Positions 1 through 6,201 of a stretch of 8,248 nt of DNA are shown here, in pieces. Origin of the DNA: Coxiellaceae bacterium UBA1530. Its GTDB lineage: Bacteria; Pseudomonadota; Gammaproteobacteria; Coxiellales; Coxiellaceae. A program made the translations under genes and the position numbers. The stretch is taken from NCBI GenBank assembly GCA_002323325.1, contig DCQA01000061.1:35562-43809 (forward strand), in the 5' to 3' direction. Under the pieces are notes generated by a model. That model did not search any database and was not told where the DNA came from. It saw only the letters and a list, made by a program, of their open reading frames with translations. The number at the start of each line of letters is the position of its first letter. Within the stretch, counting starts at the first letter, position 1.

Positions 1-195
1 GTTACCAACATCACTGAAACCAGCCAAGCGGCTTTAGCCGGCGTTGTTCCCGGTGACGTTATCACAGATGCTAATGGAAAGAATATCGCAACTACACAAG
101 ATTTGATCAATATTGCCAATCAACCAACAGACTCTCTGCTACTGAGTGTGGACAGAGATAATCTCAATGCATTTCTTGTCATAGAAAAACCTTAA
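1..195 (+). CDS. Deg/HtrA-family periplasmic serine protease, C-terminal fragment (PDZ domain)
   Basis: This is the 3' end of a gene that starts outside the window; frame 1 is open to the TAA at 193-195, giving 64 residues. The pattern S-Q-A-A-L-A-G-V-V-P-G-D-V-I, then an N-G-K turn, a T-T-Q-D-L helix start and a closing L-L-L-S-V-D-R strand is that of the second PDZ domain of DegP/DegQ (Do-family) proteases. These work in the periplasm as protease and chaperone for misfolded envelope proteins, and the PDZ domains bind substrate and build the oligomer. The catalytic domain is not in view, so the DegP, DegQ or DegS paralogue cannot be told apart. The short beta-strand end (A-F-L-V-I-E-K-P) is normal for a full-length C-terminus. 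The stop codon overlaps the ribosome binding site of phhB, so the two genes are probably co-transcribed. Confidence 0.85.
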   Translation, partial: VTNITETSQAALAGVVPGDVITDANGKNIATTQDLINIANQPTDSLLLSVDRDNLNAFLVIEKP

Positions 196-206
196 GGAGA
201 TAAATC

Positions 207-554
207 ATGACTAACCCATTATCGCAACAACGCTGTGTACCTTGTGAAGGTGGAGTGCCTGCCCTCACGGAAGTCGAGGCTAAAACACTCATGGAGCAAA
301 TCCCTCAATGGCAGCTTTCAGATAATCACGATGCCATTCATCGAGTGTTTGATTTTAAAGGCTTCTACCAAACCATGAGCTTCATCAACATGGTAGCATG
401 GATTGCTCAACAGCAGGGACACCACCCTGATGTTCAATTCGGCTATAACCAATGTACCATCACCTACTCAACACATGCCATCAATGGTCTCAGCCATAAT
501 GATTTTATCTGCGCAAGCCTAATAGATAATGCTATGCTAGAGCCTTCTCACTAA
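207..554 (+). CDS. phhB: Pterin-4a-carbinolamine dehydratase (PCD/DCoH family)
   Basis: This 115-residue protein has the usual PCD length (about 100-120). The family signature is complete: G-H-H-P-D at 71-75, Y-S-T-H at 87-90 and G-L-S-H-N-D-F at 94-100. His72, His73 and His90 match the three active-site histidines of the family, with the usual 17-residue gap between the second and third. PCD dehydrates 4a-hydroxytetrahydrobiopterin in the cytoplasm, recycling the pterin cofactor of phenylalanine hydroxylase (PhhA), which makes tyrosine from phenylalanine. No phhA is in the window. The start is supported by AAGGAGA at 194-200, ending 6 nt before the ATG. That site overlaps the stop of the upstream protease gene, so translation is probably coupled. 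The last codons form the left arm of the terminator that ends the transcript. Confidence 0.93.
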   Translation: MTNPLSQQRCVPCEGGVPALTEVEAKTLMEQIPQWQLSDNHDAIHRVFDFKGFYQTMSFINMVAWIAQQQGHHPDVQFGYNQCTITYSTHAINGLSHNDFICASLIDNAMLEPSH

Positions 555-565
555 GAAGGCTTTTT
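541..565 (+). terminator. Rho-independent terminator of the protease-phhB operon
   Basis: AGCCTTCT (541-548) pairs perfectly with AGAAGGCT (554-561) around a 5-nt loop, and the stem runs into TTTTT (561-565). The left arm lies in the last coding codons of phhB, and the stop codon TAA (552-554) falls in the loop and first stem base, so the terminator is embedded in the gene end. Confidence 0.9.
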
Positions 566-626
566 AGCTCCTCAATAAAGCATAGTCCAAGTATTCCATC
601 TGCCAGTTTACTCATCTCAAATAGCT

Positions 627-654
627 TTTACATCTGAAGATTATTTGCTATAAA
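627..654 (+). promoter_or_regulatory. Sigma70-like promoter for the 459-residue protein gene
   Basis: TTTACA (627-632) and TATAAA (649-654) are separated by 16 bp. They lie just after the phhB terminator and about 35 bp before the ATG at 689, giving a leader of roughly 28 nt. Both hexamers are near consensus, but chance matches are common in AT-rich DNA. Confidence 0.45.
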
Positions 655-688
655 CCCAGGCTGATTTGATCACTGCAGACCTAAAAGC

Positions 689-2068
689 ATGCCTTATAGC
701 GAGCAAACAAGATTCCTAAAAAGAACAGCCATCACGCAAAAGGTCTTAAAACAGAAGCATAACGAGAAGCCTTCTGAATTCCCAAAAAATATAGATAAAC
801 CTGGCTCAACAGAAGACCAGATCAATGACCTGCTGACAAGCTCTATCAATCAGTCAACTTTATCTGAGTTTGCTATTCATACACTCAATAGTCTAGATAC
901 CTTAAAATGTAATCACGCAATCAACATCAGAATAAGGCCTCGAGTTCTACAAAATATTCCTGCAGATTCCGTAGAATGGCTAGCGTTTATTTTGAGAAAC
1001 CTGGATCAACTTGCCAGACGGGAAACAACACTCAATTTAATAGCAAAATCGTTAGCTGATGAACACCCACAAATAAAAGCACTCATCTCGAACATCCATC
1101 AACTCACTCAAAGAGATATTACTCAATTACAGTCACTGGGTCATCATCTAGTGCATTACCGACATATCCTATTTGCAGAAAGAGATCCTGAAGTCGCGTT
1201 GTTACCATTACTTAATGAAGCGATCAGATCCTCTGACATTGATAACATGACGTTACTCTGGATGCTGAATACTATGGTATTTCATGAAAATAATGCGTCA
1301 AATAAGATACTCATGGAAAAAATACAGCAACTGGATCTTATTCTTCAACGTATCGTCAGGACCTCTTTGCACAACCGATTAGAGATACTGAAAGATCAAC
1401 TCAATACATACTATCAATCTCTACTACCAGAGCCCCTAGGAGAAAAAGCACTATCTCCTGAGACCGTTAGAAAAATCGTTTTATTTGTAGAATTCGATAT
1501 TTACACTGCTCATGAATTAGCTACGATAACGCCACCTCAACATTGGTACAGCCAAACACCCAGCGAAACGAACGATCTCTTCAATAGCGGCGCTCTACAA
1601 TGCCTCGCAAGACTGTTTTGTTCAGATCAGTCGAGTAACACTTCAAAAAAATCCCCTTACTTCACCTTCATGCCAAGACTATTAAAAGCATTAAAAACCA
1701 TCCATGAGCACAACAATGAACATCTTTCTCCTTGCAAAATGATTGACTTTATGAAATGGATGGATAACAGCGTCACAAATGATGATAGAGAAAAACAAAA
1801 ACCACTATCATTATGCAGACTCGCTATGCAATGTGAATCTATCATAGAAAAGGGACACCAACAAAAACCACTGGACGAAAGTTCGCTCTATTTACTTGAA
1901 CTCTTATCTGCCTATGATCTTCCTATTAACAGTCGTCATTTTAAGATTGTAAAATTCGGTAATTATTATAATTATACCCCTACCCAATCGCTGATTTATC
2001 GATTAACTCACAAGAACAAATCTCACTCAGAGGAAATAACAATACCATCATGGCAACAGCCATACTAG
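689..2068 (+). CDS. Unknown 459-residue helical protein, candidate type IV effector
   Basis: I do not recognise this protein. It has no signal peptide or membrane segment. The N-terminal ~45 residues are basic and polar and probably disordered (R-F-L-K-R near residue 8, then K-Q-K-H-N-E-K-P). Residues of roughly 50-440 are predominantly helix-forming, with leucine-rich amphipathic stretches such as T-L-L-W-M-L-N-T-M-V-F around residue 190, which suggests an all-alpha or helical-repeat fold. The C-terminus is hydrophilic and carries H-S-E-E-I-T-I at 446-452. The 483-residue protein at the other end of the window has H-S-E and E-I-T-V ending at the same distance from its C-terminus. Glutamate-rich C-terminal tails are typical of Dot/Icm substrates of Legionella and Coxiella, so a secreted effector is the best guess, not a demonstrated function. 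The ATG lacks a clear Shine-Dalgarno, but it is the only ATG after the in-frame stop at 662-664. The gene is monocistronic, converging on the minus-strand gene after 52 bp. Confidence 0.75.
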   Translation: MPYSEQTRFLKRTAITQKVLKQKHNEKPSEFPKNIDKPGSTEDQINDLLTSSINQSTLSEFAIHTLNSLDTLKCNHAINIRIRPRVLQNIPADSVEWLAFILRNLDQLARRETTLNLIAKSLADEHPQIKALISNIHQLTQRDITQLQSLGHHLVHYRHILFAERDPEVALLPLLNEAIRSSDIDNMTLLWMLNTMVFHENNASNKILMEKIQQLDLILQRIVRTSLHNRLEILKDQLNTYYQSLLPEPLGEKALSPETVRKIVLFVEFDIYTAHELATITPPQHWYSQTPSETNDLFNSGALQCLARLFCSDQSSNTSKKSPYFTFMPRLLKALKTIHEHNNEHLSPCKMIDFMKWMDNSVTNDDREKQKPLSLCRLAMQCESIIEKGHQQKPLDESSLYLLELLSAYDLPINSRHFKIVKFGNYYNYTPTQSLIYRLTHKNKSHSEEITIPSWQQPY

Positions 2069-2120
2069 AAAGTTCAAAACAAAGCATTGAGTAAACGAAT
2101 TTGACTGTTGATGTTAATAA

Positions 2121-2663
2121 TCACATATTGGAACATGTTCGCAATTCATATCCAGATATAATTTTATAAAGTCGACTATTTTCCTCATGCCGAAGCCCTA
2201 ATAATAACCATCTAAAAAATGATCGCTTTGCAAAATAACTATCTTTTATCTCTTTTTTGACATGATGTATTTTACATATAACTTCCTTTTTATACTCATC
2301 AAAATTAAGCCTATAATTAATACAACCGGTAACACACTGTTGACGTGTTTTACGTATAGAGGTAATTAACTGAGCCTGACTGCTAAATTTAGAACTTCCA
2401 TTACCAGCTTGTTGATGCTCTTCAATTAATTCATAAGTTTTTTCTGGTAAATTAAAACTTTTTATTAATTGCTCTATTGGTTGTAAGATCTGTCGAACTT
2501 GAAATTGACGGACGCTATTCGGATTACTTGCTAAATAGGTGCTCAGATCATCCCTAAGATTCAAAATAGCGAAAGTTCCCTTATAGATGTATAAAGGTAA
2601 CTCTTCTATTTCGTGCAATATTTTAAAATTATCATTTAATAATACGTTTTGATTATTGCTCAT
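2121..2663 (-). CDS. Unknown 180-residue protein, AT-rich gene
   Basis: I do not recognise this protein. It has no signal peptide. The middle (roughly residues 55-140) looks helical and charged, rich in Gln, Lys and Glu. Near residue 147 a basic patch with a short hydrophobic core (K-R-S-F-F-R-W-L-L-L-G-L-R) could be an amphipathic or membrane-touching helix, though it is too short for a confident transmembrane segment. The coding DNA is visibly more AT-rich than phhB or the 459-residue gene, which fits recent acquisition or relaxed selection. The ATG at 2663 is preceded by a weak AGAGA-type ribosome site. It lies tail-to-tail with the 459-residue gene and heads away from the hexamer array at 2814-2874. 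The C-terminus lacks the E-I-T motif of the two large proteins. A long uninterrupted frame in DNA this AT-rich supports a real gene; the role is unknown. Confidence 0.6.
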   Translation of the reverse strand: MSNNQNVLLNDNFKILHEIEELPLYIYKGTFAILNLRDDLSTYLASNPNSVRQFQVRQILQPIEQLIKSFNLPEKTYELIEEHQQAGNGSSKFSSQAQLITSIRKTRQQCVTGCINYRLNFDEYKKEVICKIHHVKKEIKDSYFAKRSFFRWLLLGLRHEENSRLYKIISGYELRTCSNM

Positions 2664-2813
2664 TGTTATTCTCTATTTATTAATAAGGCATATTTTATTA
2701 GTAATTTGATGCTGGTCATTTTATAGCCATACCATTAAAGTAATATTAAATTTTTGGTTTTTTTTCTGAAAAAATTGAAGTTATTGACGAACAATCTCAG
2801 TTATGAAATTTAA
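2664..2813. other. AT-rich intergenic stretch upstream of the 180-residue gene
   Basis: No coding frame is seen. The stretch is strongly AT-rich, and T6-CTG-A6 at 2760-2774 forms a perfect but weak dyad. The promoter of the minus-strand gene must lie here, but several TATAAA-like words compete and none has a convincing -35 partner, so I do not place it. Confidence 0.5.
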
Positions 2814-2874
2814 CTTAATGTTTTCTTAGTCTTTGCTTAATGTTTTCTTTGGATTTGCTTAAAATTATCTTGGG
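2814..2874 (+). repeat. Six CTTAAT-like hexamers in 11-bp phase (PmrA/OmpR-type operator array)
   Basis: Six hexamers begin at 2814, 2825, 2836, 2847, 2858 and 2869, each separated by exactly 5 bp: CTTAAT, CTTAGT, CTTAAT, CTTTGG, CTTAAA and CTTGGG. The first 22-bp pair is repeated almost intact at 2836, sharing CTTAATGTTTTCTT. The third pair is degenerate. The known PmrA box of enterics and Legionella is YTTAAK-N5-YTTAAK, which the first pair nearly matches (one mismatch, CTTAGT). One-turn spacing on one DNA face is what a dimeric OmpR-family regulator needs. Several such boxes in series suggest cooperative binding. The number and phase are seen directly; identity of the regulator is inferred. 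Nothing at 2803 or 2880 continues the series. Confidence 0.6.
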
Positions 2875-2887
2875 TTCTTATTATGAT
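2859..2887 (+). promoter_or_regulatory. Activator-type promoter abutting the hexamer array
   Basis: TATGAT (2882-2887) matches the -10 consensus at 5 of 6 positions. Seventeen bp upstream is TTAAAA (2859-2864), a poor -35 that overlaps the fifth array hexamer. A good -10, a poor -35 and regulator half-sites over the -35 are typical of promoters needing a response regulator. Transcription would start near 2893, pointing right towards the POT transporter gene. Confidence 0.42.
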
Positions 2888-2892
2888 AATCA

Positions 2893-3297
2893 CACCCCGA
2901 TTTATCTCTGACACAACTGCAGCAGCTATAGCTTTCTCTTTACTCAGGCTAGTCTTTTATTCCTAGTTTATCCGTTGTGTTGTTTTCAATGTAGTTGAAC
3001 CCCTCATCGGGATAAACGATGATGTTAAATTAGGGATATAAACTTACACAATCGCCCATTAATGACACCGTATTAAAACACGATCAGTATGTAAAAACTG
3101 ATCGCAACGCCACATAGTGTGAATCATTGGCATCATTCTTTCTATAGTAATTAATTGTCTAAGTACCTGCACCAACGAGGCAGTGTAGATTAAACTTCTA
3201 TGATCGACTAACATGACAATCATGGAACATCAGTGCTCGCAATAACATAGCGCTTCTATCAACCAATATCCTGCACTGTATTAAAAAGGATTTATCC
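2893..3297 (+). other. Non-coding stretch: possible structured leader of the transporter gene or a small RNA
   Basis: No frame is open for a credible gene; all are broken by stops. Several perfect complementary segments are present: ACACAAC (2911-2917) with GTTGTGT (2974-2980); GTTTATCC (2966-2973) with GGATAAAC (3010-3017); TCATCG (3004-3009) with CGATGA (3017-3022); CCCGAT (2896-2901) with ATCGGG (3006-3011). The last three compete for 3004-3017, so they are mutually exclusive. No terminator with a T-run is seen before the transporter ATG. This is compatible with a long folding leader, a small RNA or a decayed gene. It resembles no riboswitch I can name. Confidence 0.3.
3081..3104. repeat. 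Perfect 8-bp inverted repeat upstream of the transporter
   Basis: CGATCAGT (3081-3088) and ACTGATCG (3097-3104) are perfectly complementary around an 8-nt loop. With no following T-run it is not a terminator. It could be an operator for a dimeric regulator or a hairpin in the leader transcript, about 195 bp before the ATG. Confidence 0.5.
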
Positions 3298-4707
3298 ATG
3301 CTTAAAAACCACCCCACTGCTCTACCCGTGTGCTTTACCACTGAAATGTGGGAGCGCTTTGGCTATAAGATTATATTAGGGCTTCTCATTTTTGTTTTAC
3401 TGCAACGATTCGGATTAACGGATGCACAAGCAGCTGGAGTCACAGGATCATTCACTGGATTACTGTATATTACATCGATTTTAGCCGGTTATATCGCAGA
3501 TCACTTTATCGGATATTACCGATCTGTACTCATGGGTGCCGCGATATTGATTCTTGGCTACCTATTATTAGCCATATCGAACCATATCCTGATGTTATCT
3601 ATATCACTAGGTACGATCAGTGTTGGCACAGGTCTATTAAAGACTAATATCTCGAGCTACTTAGGTGCCTCATACCAGTCAGATGACTCAAATCGACAAA
3701 AAGGCTACTCTATCTTTTACTCAGGTATTAATTTAGGATCCATGCTTGGAAACCTAACCGCGGGTTACTTTTATCATCACTATGGAAGCACTGTCAGTTT
3801 TGGCATTGCATCCATAGGTGTGCTCATTGGTTTATTAACCTTTTACTATGGATTCAAATTAAGTGGCTTAAAACTACTAAAATCTCAATTGACAACATAT
3901 GGCAAATTAAAATCACTGGGGTTTACAATAGTCGGAATCACTATCGCCACCTTAGTGATCTATATTCCCCAATTATCGATAGTCTTTTTCTCCTGTGTCA
4001 CTCTAGCGAGTGTTTTGATTGTCTATCAAAAAAGTCGAGGAACAGTTGATCAATTCAAGCGATTCATTACATTCATACTATTTTTAGTTATTGCGATTCT
4101 TTTTTTTAGTATACAAAATCAAATGTTCCTCTCAATGAACCTATTTATTAATCGCATGGTCATTCACTCATTCTTAGGTATACCCATGACCACGCAAGCC
4201 TTCATTATCACAAATAATATCAGTATCATTATTTTCGGACTAATGGTTACTAAACTATGGACTTATCTATCTGACACGAGTAAATACGTATTGGGTATGT
4301 TTACCTTATGCTTTGTATTTATTGTGGTGAATATGGGCATACAGACCACAAGTCCAATGATGAAAATAGCAGCCTACTGGGTGGTCATCGCCTATATCAT
4401 TTTATCATTCAGTGAAATCTGTATTTCACCCATTGGATTATCACTAGCCAGTAAGCTTGCACCTAAAGATGGCATAGGCATGTTTATGGGACTGTGGTTA
4501 GTATCATCTGGACTGGGCGGCTTTCTCGGCGGATTAATTGCCAAATTAGCAGCCATTCATCAGCAGGACCTGAGCAATATGGCTGACATGAAAAATATAT
4601 ATCTACAAGCTTTTCATACCTATACCTCTATCACGATAGTGGGATTTTGCGTAACGTGCTTGATTGCACTAGTGATAAAACGAATTGCTTGTAATGATAG
4701 TCTGTAG
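3298..4707 (+). CDS. POT/PTR2-family proton-dependent oligopeptide transporter
   Basis: This 469-residue inner-membrane protein is built of hydrophobic helices (about 12-14) and belongs to the POT branch of the MFS, which imports di- and tripeptides with protons. Family landmarks are present: E16-M-W-E19-R20-F-G-Y (the ExxERFxYY proton-coupling motif), G64-Y-I-A-D68 ending G72-Y-Y-R75 (PTR2 signature 1), K115 in G-L-L-K-T-N, F140-Y-S-G-I-N-L-G (signature 2) and E373 in S-E-I-C-I-S-P-I-G-L. Oddities are Lys24 in place of the second Tyr of ERFxYY and Thr after K115 where Pro is usual. It is slightly shorter than the common ~500. AAGGA (3286-3290), 7 nt before the ATG, fixes the start. It stands alone, after a long leader and possibly under the 2814-2887 regulatory array. 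Legionella carries several such transporters, and peptides are its main carbon and amino acid source. The exact substrate cannot be read from sequence. Confidence 0.9.
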   Translation: MLKNHPTALPVCFTTEMWERFGYKIILGLLIFVLLQRFGLTDAQAAGVTGSFTGLLYITSILAGYIADHFIGYYRSVLMGAAILILGYLLLAISNHILMLSISLGTISVGTGLLKTNISSYLGASYQSDDSNRQKGYSIFYSGINLGSMLGNLTAGYFYHHYGSTVSFGIASIGVLIGLLTFYYGFKLSGLKLLKSQLTTYGKLKSLGFTIVGITIATLVIYIPQLSIVFFSCVTLASVLIVYQKSRGTVDQFKRFITFILFLVIAILFFSIQNQMFLSMNLFINRMVIHSFLGIPMTTQAFIITNNISIIIFGLMVTKLWTYLSDTSKYVLGMFTLCFVFIVVNMGIQTTSPMMKIAAYWVVIAYIILSFSEICISPIGLSLASKLAPKDGIGMFMGLWLVSSGLGGFLGGLIAKLAAIHQQDLSNMADMKNIYLQAFHTYTSITIVGFCVTCLIALVIKRIACNDSL

Positions 4708-5032
4708 ACCATATCGAATATATTAGACAGTCATCTCAATCGGTAAACTGGAGGAGCTTGAAGCTCGATTTAATGTATCTAGAGAGCTAAAGTGGCATTC
4801 GCGAGATAAGTGGTGAAGTGTACCGCACTTATCAGTGCTAGAAATCCATCACTTATTATTCAATAAAAATATTCTCCTGATCTCTATACCCCATTTTTTT
4901 CCTCAACCAGGACACACATCTCGTAATAGATTTTAAGCAGTACAACACTGGCAAAATACACCAACTCCAACAAGACCGCTTATAACTCATTAAAAAACAT
5001 TTATTTCCAATGATATAAGAGATATAATTCAT
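4708..5032. other. Intergenic stretch without an intact gene
   Basis: The stretch lies between the transporter stop and the end of the cupin-like remnant. It holds a possible helix-turn-helix relic (4727-4816) and competing dyads: GATAAGTG (4805-4812) with CACTTATC (4826-4833), or GCACT (4825-4829) with AGTGC (4834-4838). GAGCTT-G-AAGCTC is a compact palindrome near 4753. None ends in a T-run, so no terminator is called for the transporter gene. Otherwise nothing is seen. Confidence 0.5.
4727..4816 (+). pseudogene. Possible relic of a helix-turn-helix (transposase or regulator) gene
   Basis: A frame of 29 codons just after the transporter stop reads K-L-E-E-L-E-A-R-F-N-V-S-R-E-L-K, then W-H-S-R-D-K-W before a TGA. 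The pattern L-x-E-L-x-A-x-F-x-V-S-R is that of a helix-turn-helix, as at the N-terminus of many transposases. There is no start codon or flanking inverted repeat, and the rest of a gene is missing. The match is short and could be chance; I give it low weight. Confidence 0.15.
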
Positions 5033-5389
5033 CTAATCTAACTTAAAGTCTCTATTTTTATTCTCTATAATATATACGGAACCACAACGCAAGCATGGTA
5101 GTAATCGCTTAAGTAACTGTGAATAAAAAACATCAGAAATCACACAACGATCATCATAAGATAAAACGAAACCCTTATCGACAAACGTCATAGATAAATA
5201 TGGCACATCATGAGTGATTTCATGCAGCAATCCTCCAGATAGAAACAGCGCATCACCAATGACAGCAGGAATACAATAATCATTGAGTTTATTAAAAGAT
5301 TGATAATTTATCACTTGCATGGTCATTAATTGACTCGCTGGATAACAAGTCGCCCACTGAGAGGATTCAGTTTTTTTATAAGTCTTTCC
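5033..5389 (-). pseudogene. Cupin/JmjC-like protein, 5'-truncated remnant
   Basis: From the ATG at 5326 the frame gives 97 residues. It stays open upstream to 5389 and already reads Q-W-A-T-C-Y-P-A-S-Q-L before that Met, so the Met is probably internal. No start codon exists in the extension, and a TAG (5390-5392) closes it. The core G-D-A-L-F-L-S-G-G-L-L-H-E-I at residues 24-37, followed by Y-L-S-M-T-F, matches the last part of a double-stranded beta-helix of cupin_8/JmjC type (usual form G-D-x-L-[FY]-[IL]-P-x-G-x-x-H-x-[IV], then S-x-S). His35 would be the distal metal-binding His. The proximal H-x-D/E half is absent from this frame, so the iron/2-oxoglutarate site cannot form. The most economical reading is a dead oxygenase-like gene. 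A whole small protein starting at 5326 is possible but less likely. Confidence 0.45.
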
Positions 5390-5501
5390 CTAGAATTTTT
5401 GAACAGCGTTTTCTCTGGCAATTAAACTCCGAAGAATGATAGGGTATTAATACTATTGTGACTGTCACAGCAACTACACCTTAGCTAATTCCAATCACTC
5501 A

Positions 5502-5803
5502 TCATTCATTCGTAATACTTTTATGCGCCTCTTTATTCCTCTGAACGAGTGTGCATTGCGTGATAATTTCTCTCATGATGGCCTCAATATCCTGATCAGG
5601 TATGAGCGTTGTGTTATAACGTTTCATTCGACTAACAATGCCTCTTCACGCTCATAACAAATTATTTTATTCTTCGGTTTGAAATTTCTTTTTTCAGACG
5701 CCAACACTGCATGTTGCTCAATTAACTGTAATATCTGATCATCTATACAATCGATCTTTTTTCTAAGTGTGTGTAGCATCACCATCATCCATCTGTAAGT
5801 CAA
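5502..5803 (-). pseudogene. Chorismate mutase (AroQ class), frameshifted
   Basis: The first part reads L-R-K-K-I-D-C-I-D-D-Q-I-L-Q-L-I, then V-L-A-S-E-K and E-R-E-E-A-L-L-V, the AroQ helix 1 and loop. It stops at TGA (5624-5626). A -1 shift near 5630 continues as R-M-K-R-Y-N, P-D-Q-D-I-E-A-I-M-R-E-I-I and T-L-V-Q, helix 3 of the same domain, ending at TGA (5502-5504). The rejoined protein from ATG 5779 would be about 91 residues, normal for stand-alone AroQ, which converts chorismate to prephenate for Phe and Tyr synthesis. Against E. coli AroQ, R11, K39, R51, E52 and Q88 have counterparts, but R28 is His, and two residues are missing before the E-R-E motif. The shift site is not a recognised slippery sequence, so I read a pseudogene. 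The start may be TTG 5803 (AGAGGA at 5808-5813) or an ATG at 5788, 5785 or 5779. The frame also opens to ATG 5869, but that stretch does not look like AroQ and holds the promoter. Confidence 0.75.
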
Positions 5804-5822
5804 GTTTTCCTCTAGATGATTT

Positions 5823-5851
5823 ATTGCATTGTTTAACACCTGACTTGTCAA
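5823..5851 (-). promoter_or_regulatory. Promoter-like sequence of the chorismate mutase relic
   Basis: On the minus strand, a perfect TTGACA (5851-5846) is followed after 17 bp by TGCAAT (5828-5823), 4 of 6 to the -10 consensus. It ends 10 bp before the ribosome-site-like AGAGGA (5813-5808). It lies inside the first codons of the frame that begins at 5869, which argues that the real gene started further down, at 5803 or later. Confidence 0.4.
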
Positions 5852-5869
5852 TGCTAACCTTTCGGACAT

Positions 5870-6141
5870 TTTTTAAGGATACTGAAAGAAATCACAACAT
5901 ATTAAATATTTTTTTTTATCACACTACCCGGACTATACCATCTCTAATCGTTTAATCACCCACTCTATAAACAGAGTCTCCAATGACCGAATAACCACTG
6001 GTTAACCGCGAATAACCTTATTAGATAAAAATGACCTAAATATCGAGTATAGAGATACCTTACTGATTGTGTCTTAGTTGCTATAACGAGACCTCAAAAA
6101 GAAGCTTTTTTCTCACATAGAATCATCCTCCGAGGTTAATA
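5870..6141. other. Intergenic stretch between the chorismate mutase relic and the lipoprotein gene
   Basis: No gene is seen. A T-rich run lies near 5910-5920. ACTCT (5962-5966) pairs with AGAGT (5973-5977). AAAAAG (6096-6101) and CTTTTT (6105-6110) make a weak A/T hairpin ending in T's, readable as a poor terminator on either strand. Confidence 0.4.
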
Positions 6142-6170
6142 TTGAGCGTAAGATAAAATCAATATACAAT
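6142..6170 (+). promoter_or_regulatory. Sigma70-like promoter of the lipoprotein gene
   Basis: TTGAGC (6142-6147) and TACAAT (6165-6170) are separated by the ideal 17 bp. The start point would be near 6177, leaving a 25-nt leader that contains AAGG (6191-6194) before the ATG at 6202. Confidence 0.55.
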
Positions 6171-6201
6171 GCTTGATAAATTTACTTCATAAGGCACTAT
6201 C

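Noticed and set aside
1657..1845. 62-codon open frame on the minus strand
   Set aside because: It lies wholly inside the 459-residue gene in the opposite sense, with no ribosome site or protein-like pattern.
2814..2879. 22-bp repeats as a CRISPR array or replication iterons
   Set aside because: There are no unique spacers of CRISPR length; the repeat resolves into 11-bp phased hexamers, and there is no Rep gene or origin context.
2860..2950. Minus-strand frame of about 38 codons reading L-S-K-E-K-A-I-A-A-A-V-V
   Set aside because: It is bounded by stops with no start signal, and runs through the hexamer array; not credible as a gene.
2883..2963. 27-codon frame from ATG 2883 with more open codons after its stop
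   Set aside because: Its ATG falls inside the -10 box candidate, it has no ribosome site, and the translation resembles nothing.
4805..4838. Hairpin as terminator of the transporter gene
   Set aside because: The stems are real but no T-run follows, and they lie about 100 bp past the stop.
5615..5640. Programmed frameshift in chorismate mutase
   Set aside because: The junction lacks a slippery heptamer and a stimulatory structure, and active-site positions are also altered, so decay is simpler.
5767..5955. 62-codon open frame on the plus strand
   Set aside because: It is antisense to the start of the chorismate mutase relic; its sequence is explained by that gene.
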